Below are positions 43,599-51,841 of a stretch of 64,000 nucleotides of DNA, one piece after another. The DNA is taken from assembly GCA_903881545.1 (NCBI GenBank), contig CAIRTQ010000033.1:1-64000 (forward strand), written 5' to 3'. Under the pieces are notes generated by a model. It searched no databases and was not told where the DNA came from. It saw only the letters and a program-made list of their open reading frames with translations. The DNA is from an uncultured Elusimicrobia bacterium. GTDB taxonomy: Bacteria; Elusimicrobiota; Elusimicrobia; UBA1565; UBA9628. How positions within the stretch are numbered: the stretch's first letter is position 1; every line of letters starts with the position of its first letter. Both the position numbers and the translations under genes were made by a program.

Positions 43599-44393
43599 AT
43601 GGATACTCCCCTCGCTAGCATCGTCATTCTGACCCATAATGATGTGGAGTATTTTAGGGAATGCTTGGCCAGCGTCCGGGCCCGTACCGACGTGCCGTAT
43701 GAGGTCATCGTGGTCGACAACTCGTCCACCGGCGCGGCCGTGTCCGCTCTCGGGCGCCTCTGCCGGGGCCCGAACATCCGGCTGATTCGCAACGCGGAGA
43801 ACCGCTTCTTCGCCGCGGGGAATAATCAGGGTATACGCGCCGCGCGCGGGCGGTACGTGGTGCTGCTGAACGCCGACGCCGTCGTCGGTCTGCAGTGGCT
43901 TTCCCGGCTCATCGCCTGGGCGCAGGCTGACCCTGAGGTTGGCCTCGTAGCCCCCGTGACCAACAGCGCTTCGGGATTGCAATATATCGCGGCGCCCGGC
44001 TATCACGGTGTCGCTGATTTCGCGAAGTTCTCTTGGGCCTGGGCCCAGGTGCACGCCGGGCGCAGCCGCGAGGCGCATCGGCTCATCGCGTTCTGCCTGC
44101 TGATCAAGCGCGAGGTCATCGATTGCGTCGGGTTGCTCGATGAACGCTTCGGACCGGGCGGCTACGAGGACTACGACTACTGCTTGCGCGTGCGCCAAGC
44201 GGGGTTCAAGCTCTTGCTGGCCGAAGATGTCTTCGTGCACCATTACGGCGCTAAGGGCTATGAGGGCATGGACTACTCCCACCACCGCAGGATTAACCGG
44301 GAGATTCTGGCGCGAAAATGGTCCCAATTCGTGCTGCACGCCCTTGACGACGTGGATAAGGCCATCGAGAATCTGCGGGCGGTCCCGCGATGA
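43599..44393 (+). CDS. GT2 family glycosyltransferase
   Basis: The start is ATG 43599 (MDTPLASIVILTHND); the track start adds 36 unlike residues. The 264-aa GT-A protein has VIVVDNSSTG, the donor-binding LLNADAVV (variant DxD), and GGYEDYDYCLRVRQAGFKL with FVHHYGAKGYEG at the end. It closely resembles the C-terminal half of the enzyme at 62577-63974 (CLLIKREV, EDYDYCLR, HHYG.KGY). It is soluble and probably acts at the inner face of the membrane. It is coupled by ATGA to the following radical SAM gene. Confidence 0.88.
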   Translation: MDTPLASIVILTHNDVEYFRECLASVRARTDVPYEVIVVDNSSTGAAVSALGRLCRGPNIRLIRNAENRFFAAGNNQGIRAARGRYVVLLNADAVVGLQWLSRLIAWAQADPEVGLVAPVTNSASGLQYIAAPGYHGVADFAKFSWAWAQVHAGRSREAHRLIAFCLLIKREVIDCVGLLDERFGPGGYEDYDYCLRVRQAGFKLLLAEDVFVHHYGAKGYEGMDYSHHRRINREILARKWSQFVLHALDDVDKAIENLRAVPR

Positions 44394-45538
44394 ATAAGTG
44401 CCGCAGCGAGGATGGGACGGGCCATGCCCCGGAGAAGGCGGCGGCCGCGCCGCGGAAAACCAATCCCTTCGTCGCGGACAAGATTCTTGGGCATGTGGAT
44501 CGCGTCAGGGACTGGCTCGTCAGCGGCCGTTCGCGGCCCATCACTGTCGAATTTGACTTGACCAACCGGTGCAACCAGGGCTGTCCGCGCTGCTTCGGCT
44601 TTCATCCTAAGCGTGGCGCGTCCCAGATGGCCTTGGAGGATGCCCGGCGTATCCTCCGTCAGGTCCAGGCCCTGGGCGCGCGCGGAGTGACCTTCACTGG
44701 GGGCGGCGATCCCTTGGTGAGTCCCATCGTGATCCCCGTCCTACGTTTCGCGCGCGAACTGGGCCTGGACCTGGGATTTATTACCAATGCCGCCGCCCTG
44801 ACCGAGGAGTCTGCCCGGGTGGTCTTGGAATGTTGCCAGTGGGTTCGGGTGAGCCTTGATGCGGCGAGTCCGGAAATCTATAAGTTGACGCACGGCATGG
44901 ACGGCCCTGACTGGCGCGCGGTGCTGGAAAACATGAGGTTACTGCTGAAGCTTAAGCAGCAGGCGAGCCTGGCTTGCACCGTGGGGATTGGGTTTCTCAC
45001 CAGCGCCGAGAGCCGGCAGGATATACTTTCTTTTGCGGCCTTAGGCCGGGAATTGGGGGTGGACTATGTCCAGTACCGACCTTTGCTGCGTCGTTTCGGA
45101 GAGGCCGAACTAAATTACTCGGATCCGGCTGTTTTGGCGAGCATCCGTCGTGCCCGGGAGTTCGCGCATGATGGCTTCCAGGTCGTTGATTCCGAGCATA
45201 AATACCGTCTCATCCAGGAAGGGGACTGGCGCAGGACTTACGCGCAATGTTATGGCCAGAATTTTGCGACCGTGGTGGCGGCTGATAGCCGGATGTATAT
45301 TTGCTGCCATATGCGAGGGGTGGAGAAATACTGCATAGGGGACCTCTCCCGCCAGAGTCTGGAAGAAATATGGGACTCTCCTAGGCGCCAAGAGGTGGCT
45401 GCCACCGTGGATTTCCGGGACTGCCCCCCGTTGTGCCGTTGCGACAGTTTTAACCATATCCTCTGGCGCCTGCGGCAGGAAGGCTTGGAGCCGCCGGTTT
45501 CGGCGACCACCTTGCAACGGCATCCGAACTTCATCTAG
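44390..45538 (+). CDS. Radical SAM-SPASM protein (single type)
   Basis: This 382-aa protein has a polar N-terminus, then VEFDLTNRCNQGCPRCFGF (C61, C65, C68). GGGDPL replaces GGEP and VRVSLDAASPEIYKLTHG follows. The C-terminal SPASM-like tail is CYGQNFATVVAADSRMYICCHMRG...FRDCPPLCRCDSFNHILW. SPASM enzymes usually modify peptides or proteins. It is sandwiched and coupled between two GT2 genes, so it may work on the same substrate as they do. It belongs to none of families A-E. Confidence 0.85.
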   Translation: MNKCRSEDGTGHAPEKAAAAPRKTNPFVADKILGHVDRVRDWLVSGRSRPITVEFDLTNRCNQGCPRCFGFHPKRGASQMALEDARRILRQVQALGARGVTFTGGGDPLVSPIVIPVLRFARELGLDLGFITNAAALTEESARVVLECCQWVRVSLDAASPEIYKLTHGMDGPDWRAVLENMRLLLKLKQQASLACTVGIGFLTSAESRQDILSFAALGRELGVDYVQYRPLLRRFGEAELNYSDPAVLASIRRAREFAHDGFQVVDSEHKYRLIQEGDWRRTYAQCYGQNFATVVAADSRMYICCHMRGVEKYCIGDLSRQSLEEIWDSPRRQEVAATVDFRDCPPLCRCDSFNHILWRLRQEGLEPPVSATTLQRHPNFI

Positions 45539-46609
45539 GTGGGGGCCTTGAAGCTAAGCATTGTCATCATCAGTCACCGTCCGGAACTGCTGCGGTGCTG
45601 TCTGGACAGCCTGGACCTTTCGGGCTGCGAAACGACTGAGATACTGGTTTTTCTCAACGGCCAAGACGAGGGCGTCGGCCGCCTGCGCGCCGAGTTGGAG
45701 GCCCGCTGGCCTCATGTGACGGTACGGGATGTTCCGCGTATCTCCCGGGGCGCGGCGCGCAATCTGGCGGTGGGGCAGACGCACGGGGAAATCCTCTATT
45801 TCCTTGACGACGACGTGGTTGCGCCCCCAGGCTTCTGCCGGAGGGTGGTGGAGAAATTCGAGCGGAACCCTGAGCTTTGCTACGGTGGCGGCCCTAACCT
45901 TTGCGCGCCGGGCGCCACGGCATTCCAGGCCGCGGTGGATGCGGCGCTGAATTCGCCCTGGGGTGCGGGACCTATGAGGGTGCGCTACCGTTCGGGAGGC
46001 CGAGAGCGGTTGCTGGACTCTTGGGGCTTCATGCTTTGCAACCTGGGAGTGCGGCGCCGGATCTTCGCTGAGGACGGACTCGCATTCCCCGAATCCTGCG
46101 TGAGCGCGGAGGAGAACCTCCTGCTCTATCGCGCGCAAAGGCGGCATGGCCGCGGCTTCTTCAGTCCGGAATTATATGTCTATCATGTTCGCCGCCGGGA
46201 CATAGGTGGCTTCTGCCGCCAGGCTTTCCAGTGCGGCGTCGGCCGCATGCAAGTAACGCTCATGGAGCCGGGGTCCCTGCAATGGGTGACGCTACTGCCG
46301 CCTTTCGGGCTGGTCCTTCTAATCTTGCTTTGTCTGGACCTGCGCACGACCGCGGCGGGGGCGCTGCTGGCTCTCTATTCCGGGTTTTGTGTCGGCGCCG
46401 CGGTGCCTCTGCTGCGGACGGCGCGTGGCCTGGCGGCAGCCATGCGGTTGCCCTGGGTGCTGGGGTTGGGTCATCTCTGCTACGCGGTGGGGATGCTGGC
46501 CGGCATCGCGCGTTGCCGCTCGGCCCGGGGCATCATCGCTCCGGTTTGTCTCCCCAGAACCCGGGCCAGCCTTCCTGGCGCGCCGCTGCGCCCCGCCGCG
46601 AATGAATGA
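45539..46609 (+). CDS. GT2 family glycosyltransferase with C-terminal membrane segments
   Basis: This 356-aa protein begins with GTG directly after the previous stop; TTG 45548 is possible. The GT-A domain has SIVIISHRPELLRCCLDSL, ARNLAVGQTHGEILYFLDDDVVAP (DxD motif) and SAEENLLLYRAQ. After residue about 240 it has two to three hydrophobic spans (VTLLPPFGLVLLILLCLDL and following), anchoring it in the inner membrane. It converges on the long minus-strand operon 19 bases away. Confidence 0.85.
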   Translation: MGALKLSIVIISHRPELLRCCLDSLDLSGCETTEILVFLNGQDEGVGRLRAELEARWPHVTVRDVPRISRGAARNLAVGQTHGEILYFLDDDVVAPPGFCRRVVEKFERNPELCYGGGPNLCAPGATAFQAAVDAALNSPWGAGPMRVRYRSGGRERLLDSWGFMLCNLGVRRRIFAEDGLAFPESCVSAEENLLLYRAQRRHGRGFFSPELYVYHVRRRDIGGFCRQAFQCGVGRMQVTLMEPGSLQWVTLLPPFGLVLLILLCLDLRTTAAGALLALYSGFCVGAAVPLLRTARGLAAAMRLPWVLGLGHLCYAVGMLAGIARCRSARGIIAPVCLPRTRASLPGAPLRPAANE

Positions 46610-46628
46610 GGATCGGGCACTGCCCCAG

Positions 46629-47777
46629 CTACGGCCGGCGCAGGGCTCTATGGTGCTCCTGGACGATTTGTCCGTCGCACTTGTGCCGATGATCCACGTG
46701 CGCTTCCCAATCATTGATGCTGGTGGCATTATGGCGTTGACAGGTCCCTAGGCAGCCGCCACCAGCCCGCAAGCTGCGTCGGATGGCGCGGTAGGCGGGT
46801 CCGTTCCAAATTTCCGCGAAGCTCTTATCGGCCAGCGATTCCTTGAAAGATCCAATCAAATCGCAGGGTAGTATCCTGCCTTCGGGATCCACCACCACCT
46901 GGTGCCACGGCTCGTTGCACCGGGCCGGCGTCCGGGCCGGTGCCGGCCCTTCACCGAACTTTTGCGGGAGGCTGATCTCCATGCCCACCTCCTGTGCCAC
47001 GCTGCGCGCCTCGTCTATGGCGCGGTTGGCCAAGTCCTGCTTGAAGTAGAGCGAAAGGTATTTCTGTGCTGCTTCGCAGATGAAGAAGTAGGTGGCCAGT
47101 ACCCTGTCCGCCCCCAGTTCCTTGGCCAAGCGCACGAAATCCGGCAGCTTGTCCGCATTGAGCGTGGTCATCACGAATTTGAAGTGCACCCGTACTTGGT
47201 CCGTGCCTTGGCGCATCTCCATGAGTTGTTTGATGTTCTTCATGACTCGCTCAAAGGACCAGTACCTCATCATGAGTTCGTGCGTCGACTGGTCGGGCGC
47301 GTGGAGGGACAGCTGGAGCGTGTAGCGGCTTGCCGAGTTCACTATCAGGTCGCATTTCTCATGCGTGAGATACGAGGCGTTGGTGGCGATGCGTTTCTCT
47401 ACATGCGGGAATCGGCCATTGAGATAGCCCAAGAGCGCGGGCGCCTCGGATAGCCCCAATACCTCGCCCGAACCAGAGAAGGTCAGCGTCGCCGCGCGTT
47501 GGAGGACCGGCGTCATCGATGAGTCGAATCGAGCCAGCCAGTCGTCCAACCGGAACGACTCGAAGCCGTCGCCTTGGGAGCAGAACACGCAGCCAGCGTT
47601 GCAGGGCGCATGGATCTGAAGACGCACTGTCTGCGGCGTGCTGGCCAAGATGATGCGGCCGGCTTCGTGCTCCTGCCGGTTGAGATCCACATTCTCCGTT
47701 TGGAGCTGTTCGAGCCGGCGACGCCGCCGGCCGGCGGCGGGCTCGGGCGATCGGGCGGCGGAGGGCATGGCCTTCAT
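46629..47777 (-). CDS. Radical SAM-SPASM protein (family C copy 2)
   Basis: The start is ATG 47777, which overlaps the upstream stop (ATGA); the track start 47936 is too long. The 382-aa protein has NVDLNRQEHEAGRIILASTP, the core CNAGCVFC (C59, C63, C66), GSGEVLGLSEA and ATNASYLTHEKCDLI. The tail is CNEPWHQVVVDPEGRILPCDL...GCLGTCQRHNATS. It is nearly colinear with family C copy 1. It is the last gene of the minus-strand operon. Confidence 0.88.
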   Translation of the reverse strand: MKAMPSAARSPEPAAGRRRRRLEQLQTENVDLNRQEHEAGRIILASTPQTVRLQIHAPCNAGCVFCSQGDGFESFRLDDWLARFDSSMTPVLQRAATLTFSGSGEVLGLSEAPALLGYLNGRFPHVEKRIATNASYLTHEKCDLIVNSASRYTLQLSLHAPDQSTHELMMRYWSFERVMKNIKQLMEMRQGTDQVRVHFKFVMTTLNADKLPDFVRLAKELGADRVLATYFFICEAAQKYLSLYFKQDLANRAIDEARSVAQEVGMEISLPQKFGEGPAPARTPARCNEPWHQVVVDPEGRILPCDLIGSFKESLADKSFAEIWNGPAYRAIRRSLRAGGGCLGTCQRHNATSINDWEAHVDHRHKCDGQIVQEHHRALRRP

Positions 47778-49741
47778 CGCGCGCAGAGCGGGGCGGGTTG
47801 AGCCGCTTCGCCCCCGGCAGTCTCGGATTTGACCAGGCTCATCGCCAGGCGCAGACGTTTGGCCAGCAGGTGCAGAGTGTTCGGGTCCGTCGCCCGTTCG
47901 CCGGCCCAGAAGATGTCGAAATGATCCCCACTCCATTCGATGCGGGCCTTTTCCCCGGTCATGGCTTTGAGGAACGAGGCTGCTCGAAACAGGAAACGCT
48001 CGAGGCTCTGCGGCGCTTGACGGGAGCCCGCCAAGAACTCATCCCAGGTTAAGCCCGCGTCCAAGCGGCTTCGGAGTCCCTCCCAGACCGCCGCTGGGTC
48101 TGCCTTGCCGGCGGCCGCAATCCGGTCGGCCTTGGCCAGGGCCCGGGCGGCGTTCCGGAAGCTCTCCAGATGCGGGAGAGCCCGGATTAGATGCTTGAGC
48201 GTCGGCCCATGGTAAAGGTCCAACTCCAGGTATTCCAAGTAATTCTGCAGGGCCGCTAAGGGCCGGCCTGCGAAATGGTGGTACGCCGCTAGGTTGGAGA
48301 GATGATCCAGGTCAAGGGCGCCGTTGACCCCCTTGTAAGCGTCTATGCCCAGAGTGATGGCCAGGGACCGGAACTTTTTGTAGCGTTCCAAACGCACCGG
48401 ATAGGTATTGGTCCCATCCTGGGACTCCCAGTAGAGATTGTGCGTTGACTCTTCGGAGCGCTGGCGAATTCCCAACTCCTCCTGGTGGTCGATCAGATAG
48501 CTGTGCGCCTCCAGGCTTGTGAAGGTGGCGCTGGCGTAGACCCGGTCCAAGTTGCTTCGGTTGCGGCGCAGGAAATCCAGAGTCATCTGCGCGTCTTCCT
48601 CCGTCTCCCCGGGAAAGCCGAACATGAAGTTGCCGGTCACGATGATGCCGGCATCATGGGTGTCCCGCAACACCCGTTCGGCCACGTCGGGAGAGTAGTT
48701 TTTGTTCATGGCCTTGAGCACGCGCTCCGAGCCGCTCTCGATTCCGTAGATGATGTCGTGGCAGTTGGCGGCGCGTAGATCTTTCAGGACTTCCAGCGTC
48801 ATCTCCGGGCGTATGACCGCGTTGATCTTCCATCCGATCAGATCGTTCTTCCACCGGTCTTCGGCCACGGCTGCGCTTACGAGCCGACTAAACTTCTGCA
48901 GGGCCCGGACGTCGCCGTTGGCTGTAATGTCGTAGAACTCCCTATGGCGACGGCTAGGGAACAGGCGCAGGTTGTGCATGACCTCCGCGAAGATGCGGTC
49001 TCCGCCCATATGCGCATAGCCGGGCCAGAAGGAGTGCGCGCTGCAGAACCGGCACTGCCAGACGCACCCTCGGCTGGCCGCGATCGGGATCCGCTCCGGG
49101 TCGGTATAGAGCTCCATGGGAAATCCCGTGAAGTCCGCGAATGGGATATCGTCTAGATTGCGTACCGGCACAGCCGCGCCGGAGGTGAACGGTGCTCCGT
49201 CGCGCCAAACCCAGGCCCCCGGCAGCGGTTCTAGCTCGCCCGTGCTGTCAAAGCGCTTCAATATCTGGGGGAATACCACGTCGCCCGCGCCTTGCACCAC
49301 CATGTCCACGCAGGGCTCTCCGAGTAGGGCTCTGATCTTGTTACCAAAATAGAAATAGGGCCCCCCAAGGATAATCTTGACCTTGGGATCGGCGGCCTTG
49401 AGGCGCCGCGCCAGCTCCAGCGCGGCCAGATGGGAGCCGCTTTGCACAGAAATGCCAATGACGCGGGCGCCGGTCTTGAGGATGTCCTCCAAGAAGCGCT
49501 CCACCTGCTGAGAATTATCCTGGAAGAAGGTGGCAACGAACGCCGGCTGGTTCCAGAAATGGAACTGCTCCCAGACCCAGAGGCTTTCATATTTCTTCAC
49601 CCGTTCCTTCCAGAGCAGGATGTTGAGGTCAAACACCGCCGGCTCGAAACCAGCCGCGCGAGCGCAACCCGCCAATTGGGCTAAGCCCAAGGGTGGGTCT
49701 GTGATGCCCCAGACTGGAGGCTGGATCAAGGCGACTTTCAT
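47774..49741 (-). CDS. B12-binding-type radical SAM protein with TPR-like tail (family D copy 5)
   Basis: This 655-aa protein is the longest stand-alone family D member. Its N-terminus is VALIQPPVWGITDPPLGLAQLAG with VFDLNILLW, then GAGDVVFPQIL. The core is SRGCVWQCRFCSAHSFW with YGIESGSERVLKAM and FMFGFPGETEEDAQ. YWESQDGTNTYPVRLERYKKF follows. The extra tail of about 190 residues has TPR-like helices (NLAAYHHFAGRPLAALQNYLEY) and a final domain I do not recognise. ATGA couplings link it to both neighbours. Confidence 0.88.
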   Translation of the reverse strand: MKVALIQPPVWGITDPPLGLAQLAGCARAAGFEPAVFDLNILLWKERVKKYESLWVWEQFHFWNQPAFVATFFQDNSQQVERFLEDILKTGARVIGISVQSGSHLAALELARRLKAADPKVKIILGGPYFYFGNKIRALLGEPCVDMVVQGAGDVVFPQILKRFDSTGELEPLPGAWVWRDGAPFTSGAAVPVRNLDDIPFADFTGFPMELYTDPERIPIAASRGCVWQCRFCSAHSFWPGYAHMGGDRIFAEVMHNLRLFPSRRHREFYDITANGDVRALQKFSRLVSAAVAEDRWKNDLIGWKINAVIRPEMTLEVLKDLRAANCHDIIYGIESGSERVLKAMNKNYSPDVAERVLRDTHDAGIIVTGNFMFGFPGETEEDAQMTLDFLRRNRSNLDRVYASATFTSLEAHSYLIDHQEELGIRQRSEESTHNLYWESQDGTNTYPVRLERYKKFRSLAITLGIDAYKGVNGALDLDHLSNLAAYHHFAGRPLAALQNYLEYLELDLYHGPTLKHLIRALPHLESFRNAARALAKADRIAAAGKADPAAVWEGLRSRLDAGLTWDEFLAGSRQAPQSLERFLFRAASFLKAMTGEKARIEWSGDHFDIFWAGERATDPNTLHLLAKRLRLAMSLVKSETAGGEAAQPAPLCAR

Positions 49742-51096
49742 GAGTAGCTCCCGTGCGGCGGAAATTTAAAATCGGCTCGGCCGATGGACTGGCAGCGTTC
49801 GCAAACATGATCAGAATCGGCCTTCACTCCGACTTGGCCGCGGGCGAACCGGCGGACATGGCGCCGCGCGGCGCGGTAGCGCGAGCCGTTCCAGAGGGCG
49901 CGCCAGCCTTTTCGGGTGAACACGCCGAAATCGTCCGACTGGTCCTCTACACTACAGCAGGGCGAAGCCGAGCCGTCTGGATTGAGCGCCAGTCCCGCCC
50001 AGGGCCACTTGCACAGAGGCCGGGGCCCCGACGGAGCCTCCTGCTGATCACGGCCGCAGCTCTCGCTGCGCTCGGCTAGGTGCGCCGTTCTTTTGAGCGC
50101 GAAACCCAGGTCTGCTGGACGCCGGGTTCGGCGCAAGACCTCGAGCCAATAGGATGCGCGCCGCAAGTGGCGGGCCTGAAAGCGCCGCGCATGGAGTACG
50201 ACTGAGGGCGCGCCCGGCTTTACATGCGTGCATTCGCGGGCTCGGCTAAGCTCTTCTGCAGGTGGCTCAGCGGCGGGCATAGGATAGATCTGGTAGCGCG
50301 GGTCGCGCGCCATCCATTCCCAAAGATAGCCCTTTTCGTTGGGTAGATACGGAGCCACCAGGCTCGTTTGGTCCGCCCCGCAGGCGCGCGCGAACTCCTC
50401 GACCCGATCGGCTTCATGCTCGTTGTGCCGGAAGACCAGAAACTGCCAGATGATCCAGGGCTTCTTGCACCCCAGCGCCTGGCGCTTCTCCACTAATGTG
50501 CGCAGGTTCCGCAAAACCCGGTCGAAATCTCCGCCTGCTCGGTAGCGTCCGTAGGTTTCGGGGGAGAGTCCATCCACGGATAGGCTCAGGATGTCCAAGC
50601 CCGAGCGGACCAGGCGGTCGATGGTCTCTTCGCTGGCGTCGTTAAAATTGGCGTCCAGCTTGACTTCGATGCCGTAGCTCTTGGTCAGCGCGATCATCTC
50701 CGGAAGCTGTTTATTGAGTAAGGACTCGCCCCAGTTCATGATGTCCAGGTGGATGGCGGATGGTCCGACTTCTTTTAGGATGGCCTTGAAGAAATTTATA
50801 TCCATGGTGCCCTTGTTGCGGACGCCGCGGTTGGCTCCGGTCGGACAGAAAGGGCAATGGAGTTGGCACAGGTTCGATGGATCCAAGGTGAGCCAATAGG
50901 GCCGGCCGCCCCAGAGGCTCTGGCTGCCCCGTGCCATCAGGAATTCCACCCAAAGATAGTTGCCTAGTTTGAGGTAGCGCCCTTGCCGCCAGAGGTTGCT
51001 CGACACGGCCCAGTCGCTCAAGGGGCAGAGTCGCGCTTGGAGCCGGCGCCACCGGCTGGGATTCTTCTGCGTCCGCGTCATATCCAAGGCCACCAT
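49738..51096 (-). CDS. Radical SAM-SPASM protein (single type)
   Basis: This 452-aa protein starts at ATG 51096 or 51081. The core is LTLDPSNLCQLHCPFC (C77, C81, C84), followed by NWGESLLNKQLPEMI in place of GGEP and by SLSVDGLSPETYGRYRAGGDFDRVLRNLR. A SPASM-type tail (CKWPWAGLALNPDGSASPCC ... HVCERC) ends the protein, with an inserted basic stretch of about 60 residues before it. It resembles SPASM peptide- or lipid-modifying enzymes. It is coupled by ATGA to the B12-type gene. Confidence 0.85.
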   Translation of the reverse strand: MVALDMTRTQKNPSRWRRLQARLCPLSDWAVSSNLWRQGRYLKLGNYLWVEFLMARGSQSLWGGRPYWLTLDPSNLCQLHCPFCPTGANRGVRNKGTMDINFFKAILKEVGPSAIHLDIMNWGESLLNKQLPEMIALTKSYGIEVKLDANFNDASEETIDRLVRSGLDILSLSVDGLSPETYGRYRAGGDFDRVLRNLRTLVEKRQALGCKKPWIIWQFLVFRHNEHEADRVEEFARACGADQTSLVAPYLPNEKGYLWEWMARDPRYQIYPMPAAEPPAEELSRARECTHVKPGAPSVVLHARRFQARHLRRASYWLEVLRRTRRPADLGFALKRTAHLAERSESCGRDQQEAPSGPRPLCKWPWAGLALNPDGSASPCCSVEDQSDDFGVFTRKGWRALWNGSRYRAARRHVRRFARGQVGVKADSDHVCERCQSIGRADFKFPPHGSYS

Positions 51097-51100
51097 GATA

Positions 51101-51841
51101 TCATAGCGTCGACGCGTTCAGGGCGTCGATGCGGGCCTGGTTCAGCCTCGTGGGAGGGATGGATGAGACGCAATCCGTCATCCTGACCCAGCCGTGGTCC
51201 AAGGCGCACACTGCTGACTCCGTTTGCCCTTCGAACCGGCAACCCGTCAAGTCGACCAAGGACCAGCCCGAGGCGGAGCAGCCTTGCTCGCCGCCGCGCA
51301 GGAGGCTGCGTTCCAAACGCACCTGGGAGCCTTCACAACAGATCGCCCCCCAACGCTCCGCCGCGATCTCGCCGGAGATGAAGCGCACGCGCGCCAGGCC
51401 CATGGCCCAGAGGCCCTTTTCGCTGTCCCGCATCAAGCAGCCCACGCAATCGATCCGGGCATCGTCGAGAGCCTGTAGCGAAGTCTCGCGCGCCCCAGCG
51501 ATGCGGACCTGCCGCAGCCGGCCGCGCCCTTGGCCCAGGAAGCAGAGGCCGCCCCAAGGTTCTTCCGGCGTGCCCAAAGAGATCGAAGCCCCAACAGCAC
51601 CCAATATCTCAAGCCGGCCCTGCACCACGATGTCGCAGAGCTCGCGGCGGGTCGTCTCGATCGGCCAACCTTCTGGCGCGCTGCGGAATACCGCGCATGA
51701 CCAAGCTGGCTTCGGAGCGAACCGCACTTTCGTCCCGGCGTGGATGCGTAACAACTTCCCCTGCGGGATTAGGAGGTCTCCATCCACGAGGACTTCTCCA
51801 GACCATTCCGTGTCGGCGGTGAGTGCCCCGTGCCAGCCCAT
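51101..51841 (-). CDS. Right-handed parallel beta-helix-like protein
   Basis: This 246-aa protein starts immediately after the stop of the 1302-aa gene (TAAATG). No signal peptide is visible. It shows short strand-turn repeats typical of pectate-lyase/NosD folds (HAGTKVRFAP, WGGLCFLGQGRGRLRQVRIAGA, SQVRLERSLLRGGEQGCSASGWSLVDLTGC). The same order of motifs appears in the beta-helix domain of the 776-aa protein upstream, so the two are paralogous. It may be a scaffold, a carbohydrate-binding protein or a substrate of the enzymes. Confidence 0.7.
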   Translation of the reverse strand: MGWHGALTADTEWSGEVLVDGDLLIPQGKLLRIHAGTKVRFAPKPAWSCAVFRSAPEGWPIETTRRELCDIVVQGRLEILGAVGASISLGTPEEPWGGLCFLGQGRGRLRQVRIAGARETSLQALDDARIDCVGCLMRDSEKGLWAMGLARVRFISGEIAAERWGAICCEGSQVRLERSLLRGGEQGCSASGWSLVDLTGCRFEGQTESAVCALDHGWVRMTDCVSSIPPTRLNQARIDALNASTL

